Below, piece after piece: positions 63,610-64,000 of a stretch of DNA of 64,000 nt (position 1 is the stretch's first letter; each line of letters begins with the position of its first letter). A program made the position numbers and the translations under genes. Source of the DNA: Flammeovirgaceae bacterium (GTDB taxonomy: Bacteria; Bacteroidota; Bacteroidia; Cytophagales; Cyclobacteriaceae); the NCBI GenBank assembly GCA_020635915.1, contig JACJYU010000001.1:310001-374000 (forward strand), given 5' to 3'. The notes below the pieces were generated by a model. The model was not told the DNA's origin, ran no database searches, and worked only from the letters and a program-made list of their open reading frames with translations.

Positions 63610-64000
63610 TTGATTTCCTTTTTACAATACAATTTTGCCACTGCCTCCGCGCATCTTTCGCCATCCATGGCGGCCGAGGCTATCCCGCCCGCATGGCCTG
63701 CCCCCTCCCCAGCAGGAAAGAGGCCTTTAATTTGCGGATGTTCCAGGGTGGCTTTGTCCCTCGGTATCCTTACCGGGGCGGAGGTCCTACTCTCAACACC
63801 CACCACCTGCGCTTCGTTCGTCAGGTAGCCCCTCATTTTTTTGCCCGTACTTTTGAAGCCCTGCCGCAGGCCTTCCATCAAAAAACCAGGGAGCACCTCC
63901 CCAAGGTCGACTGGCGCAAGCCCTGGCCTATAGGAAGTGTCCAACAGCCGGGATGAAACCTTCCCGTCCACGAAATCCATCAACCGCTGTGCAGGGGCCC
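63606..64000 (-). CDS. FAD-dependent dehydrogenase, C-terminal fragment (cut by window edge)
   Basis: Only the last 131 residues are in the window; the gene continues past 64000. The visible end carries the FAD-binding GLFPAGEGAGHAGGIASAAM motif, the C-terminal dinucleotide-binding block of the uncharacterised NAD(FAD)-utilising dehydrogenase family, and RDKATLEHPQIKGL before it. The full protein is usually over 500 residues. It precedes and overlaps the CoA-binding protein gene. The reading frame is open up to the edge, so truncation is due to the window and not to mutation. Confidence 0.85.
   Translation of the reverse strand, partial: APAQRLMDFVDGKVSSRLLDTSYRPGLAPVDLGEVLPGFLMEGLRQGFKSTGKKMRGYLTNEAQVVGVESRTSAPVRIPRDKATLEHPQIKGLFPAGEGAGHAGGIASAAMDGERCAEAVAKLYCKKEIK

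Overview
The window reads as a chromosomal segment of a gliding Bacteroidota bacterium, most likely of the order Cytophagales. The evidence is a SusC/SusD nutrient-uptake locus, gldC, a protein with a type IX secretion (T9SS) sorting domain, a K+-dependent membrane pyrophosphatase, a methionine synthase split into two genes, many short-spacer lipoproteins, and -7 boxes of the Bacteroidota type (TAnnTTTG). Base composition is near 50% GC, high for the phylum. Genes are dense and often overlap by ATGA. I saw no tRNA, rRNA, CRISPR array, insertion sequence or prophage gene.

Layout. 1-9.5 kb: ribE, three lipoprotein genes (glucosaminidase, polysaccharide deacetylase, glutaminyl cyclase), a SEC-C membrane protein, an S10 carboxypeptidase, a secreted amidohydrolase, and an operon of two membrane proteins with a winged-helix regulator. 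9.7-17.6 kb: a SusC/SusD-type operon (PKD lipoprotein, SusC, SusD, zinc metallohydrolase lipoprotein, DUF4302 lipoprotein). 17.7-25.1 kb: DUF72 protein, cysS-yidD, a tandem array of palindromic repeats, an ACMSD-type decarboxylase, an exported zinc-ribbon protein, trhO, mog and an M23 peptidase. 25.2-28.9 kb: an outer-membrane barrel followed by an exported TPR-CHAT protease, then a terminator and a structured, possibly non-coding RNA. 29.1-40.7 kb: housekeeping genes (pcm, thioesterase, hppA, an ECF sigma/anti-sigma pair, ftsX, uppP, truB, ribF, acetoacetyl-CoA synthetase, gldC). 40.8-46.4 kb: TonB receptor, secreted alpha/beta hydrolase, fasciclin lipoprotein. 46.5-51.5 kb, minus strand: a methionine operon (homocysteine methyltransferase, metH, metF) behind a SAM-I riboswitch. 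51.6-56.6 kb: ppx, ppk1 and gyrB. 56.9-63.2 kb: a four-gene exported set (KNH-domain membrane protein, beta-propeller T9SS protein, caspase-like protease, papain-like protein). The window closes with a CoA-binding protein and a truncated FAD-dependent dehydrogenase.

The most unusual part is 56.9-63.2 kb. An exported caspase-fold protease with an intact His/Cys dyad overlaps the gene of an exported papain-fold protein in which Cys is replaced by Ser and His by Gln, so it looks like a pseudoprotease. A second exported caspase-fold protease (CHAT) lies at 26.2 kb beside an outer-membrane barrel. Other points worth attention are the palindromic repeats between yidD and the ACMSD gene, a SAM riboswitch whose P1 strand can alternatively pair over the ribosome-binding region of the first methionine gene, and several promoters so close to start codons that transcripts must be leaderless or nearly so.
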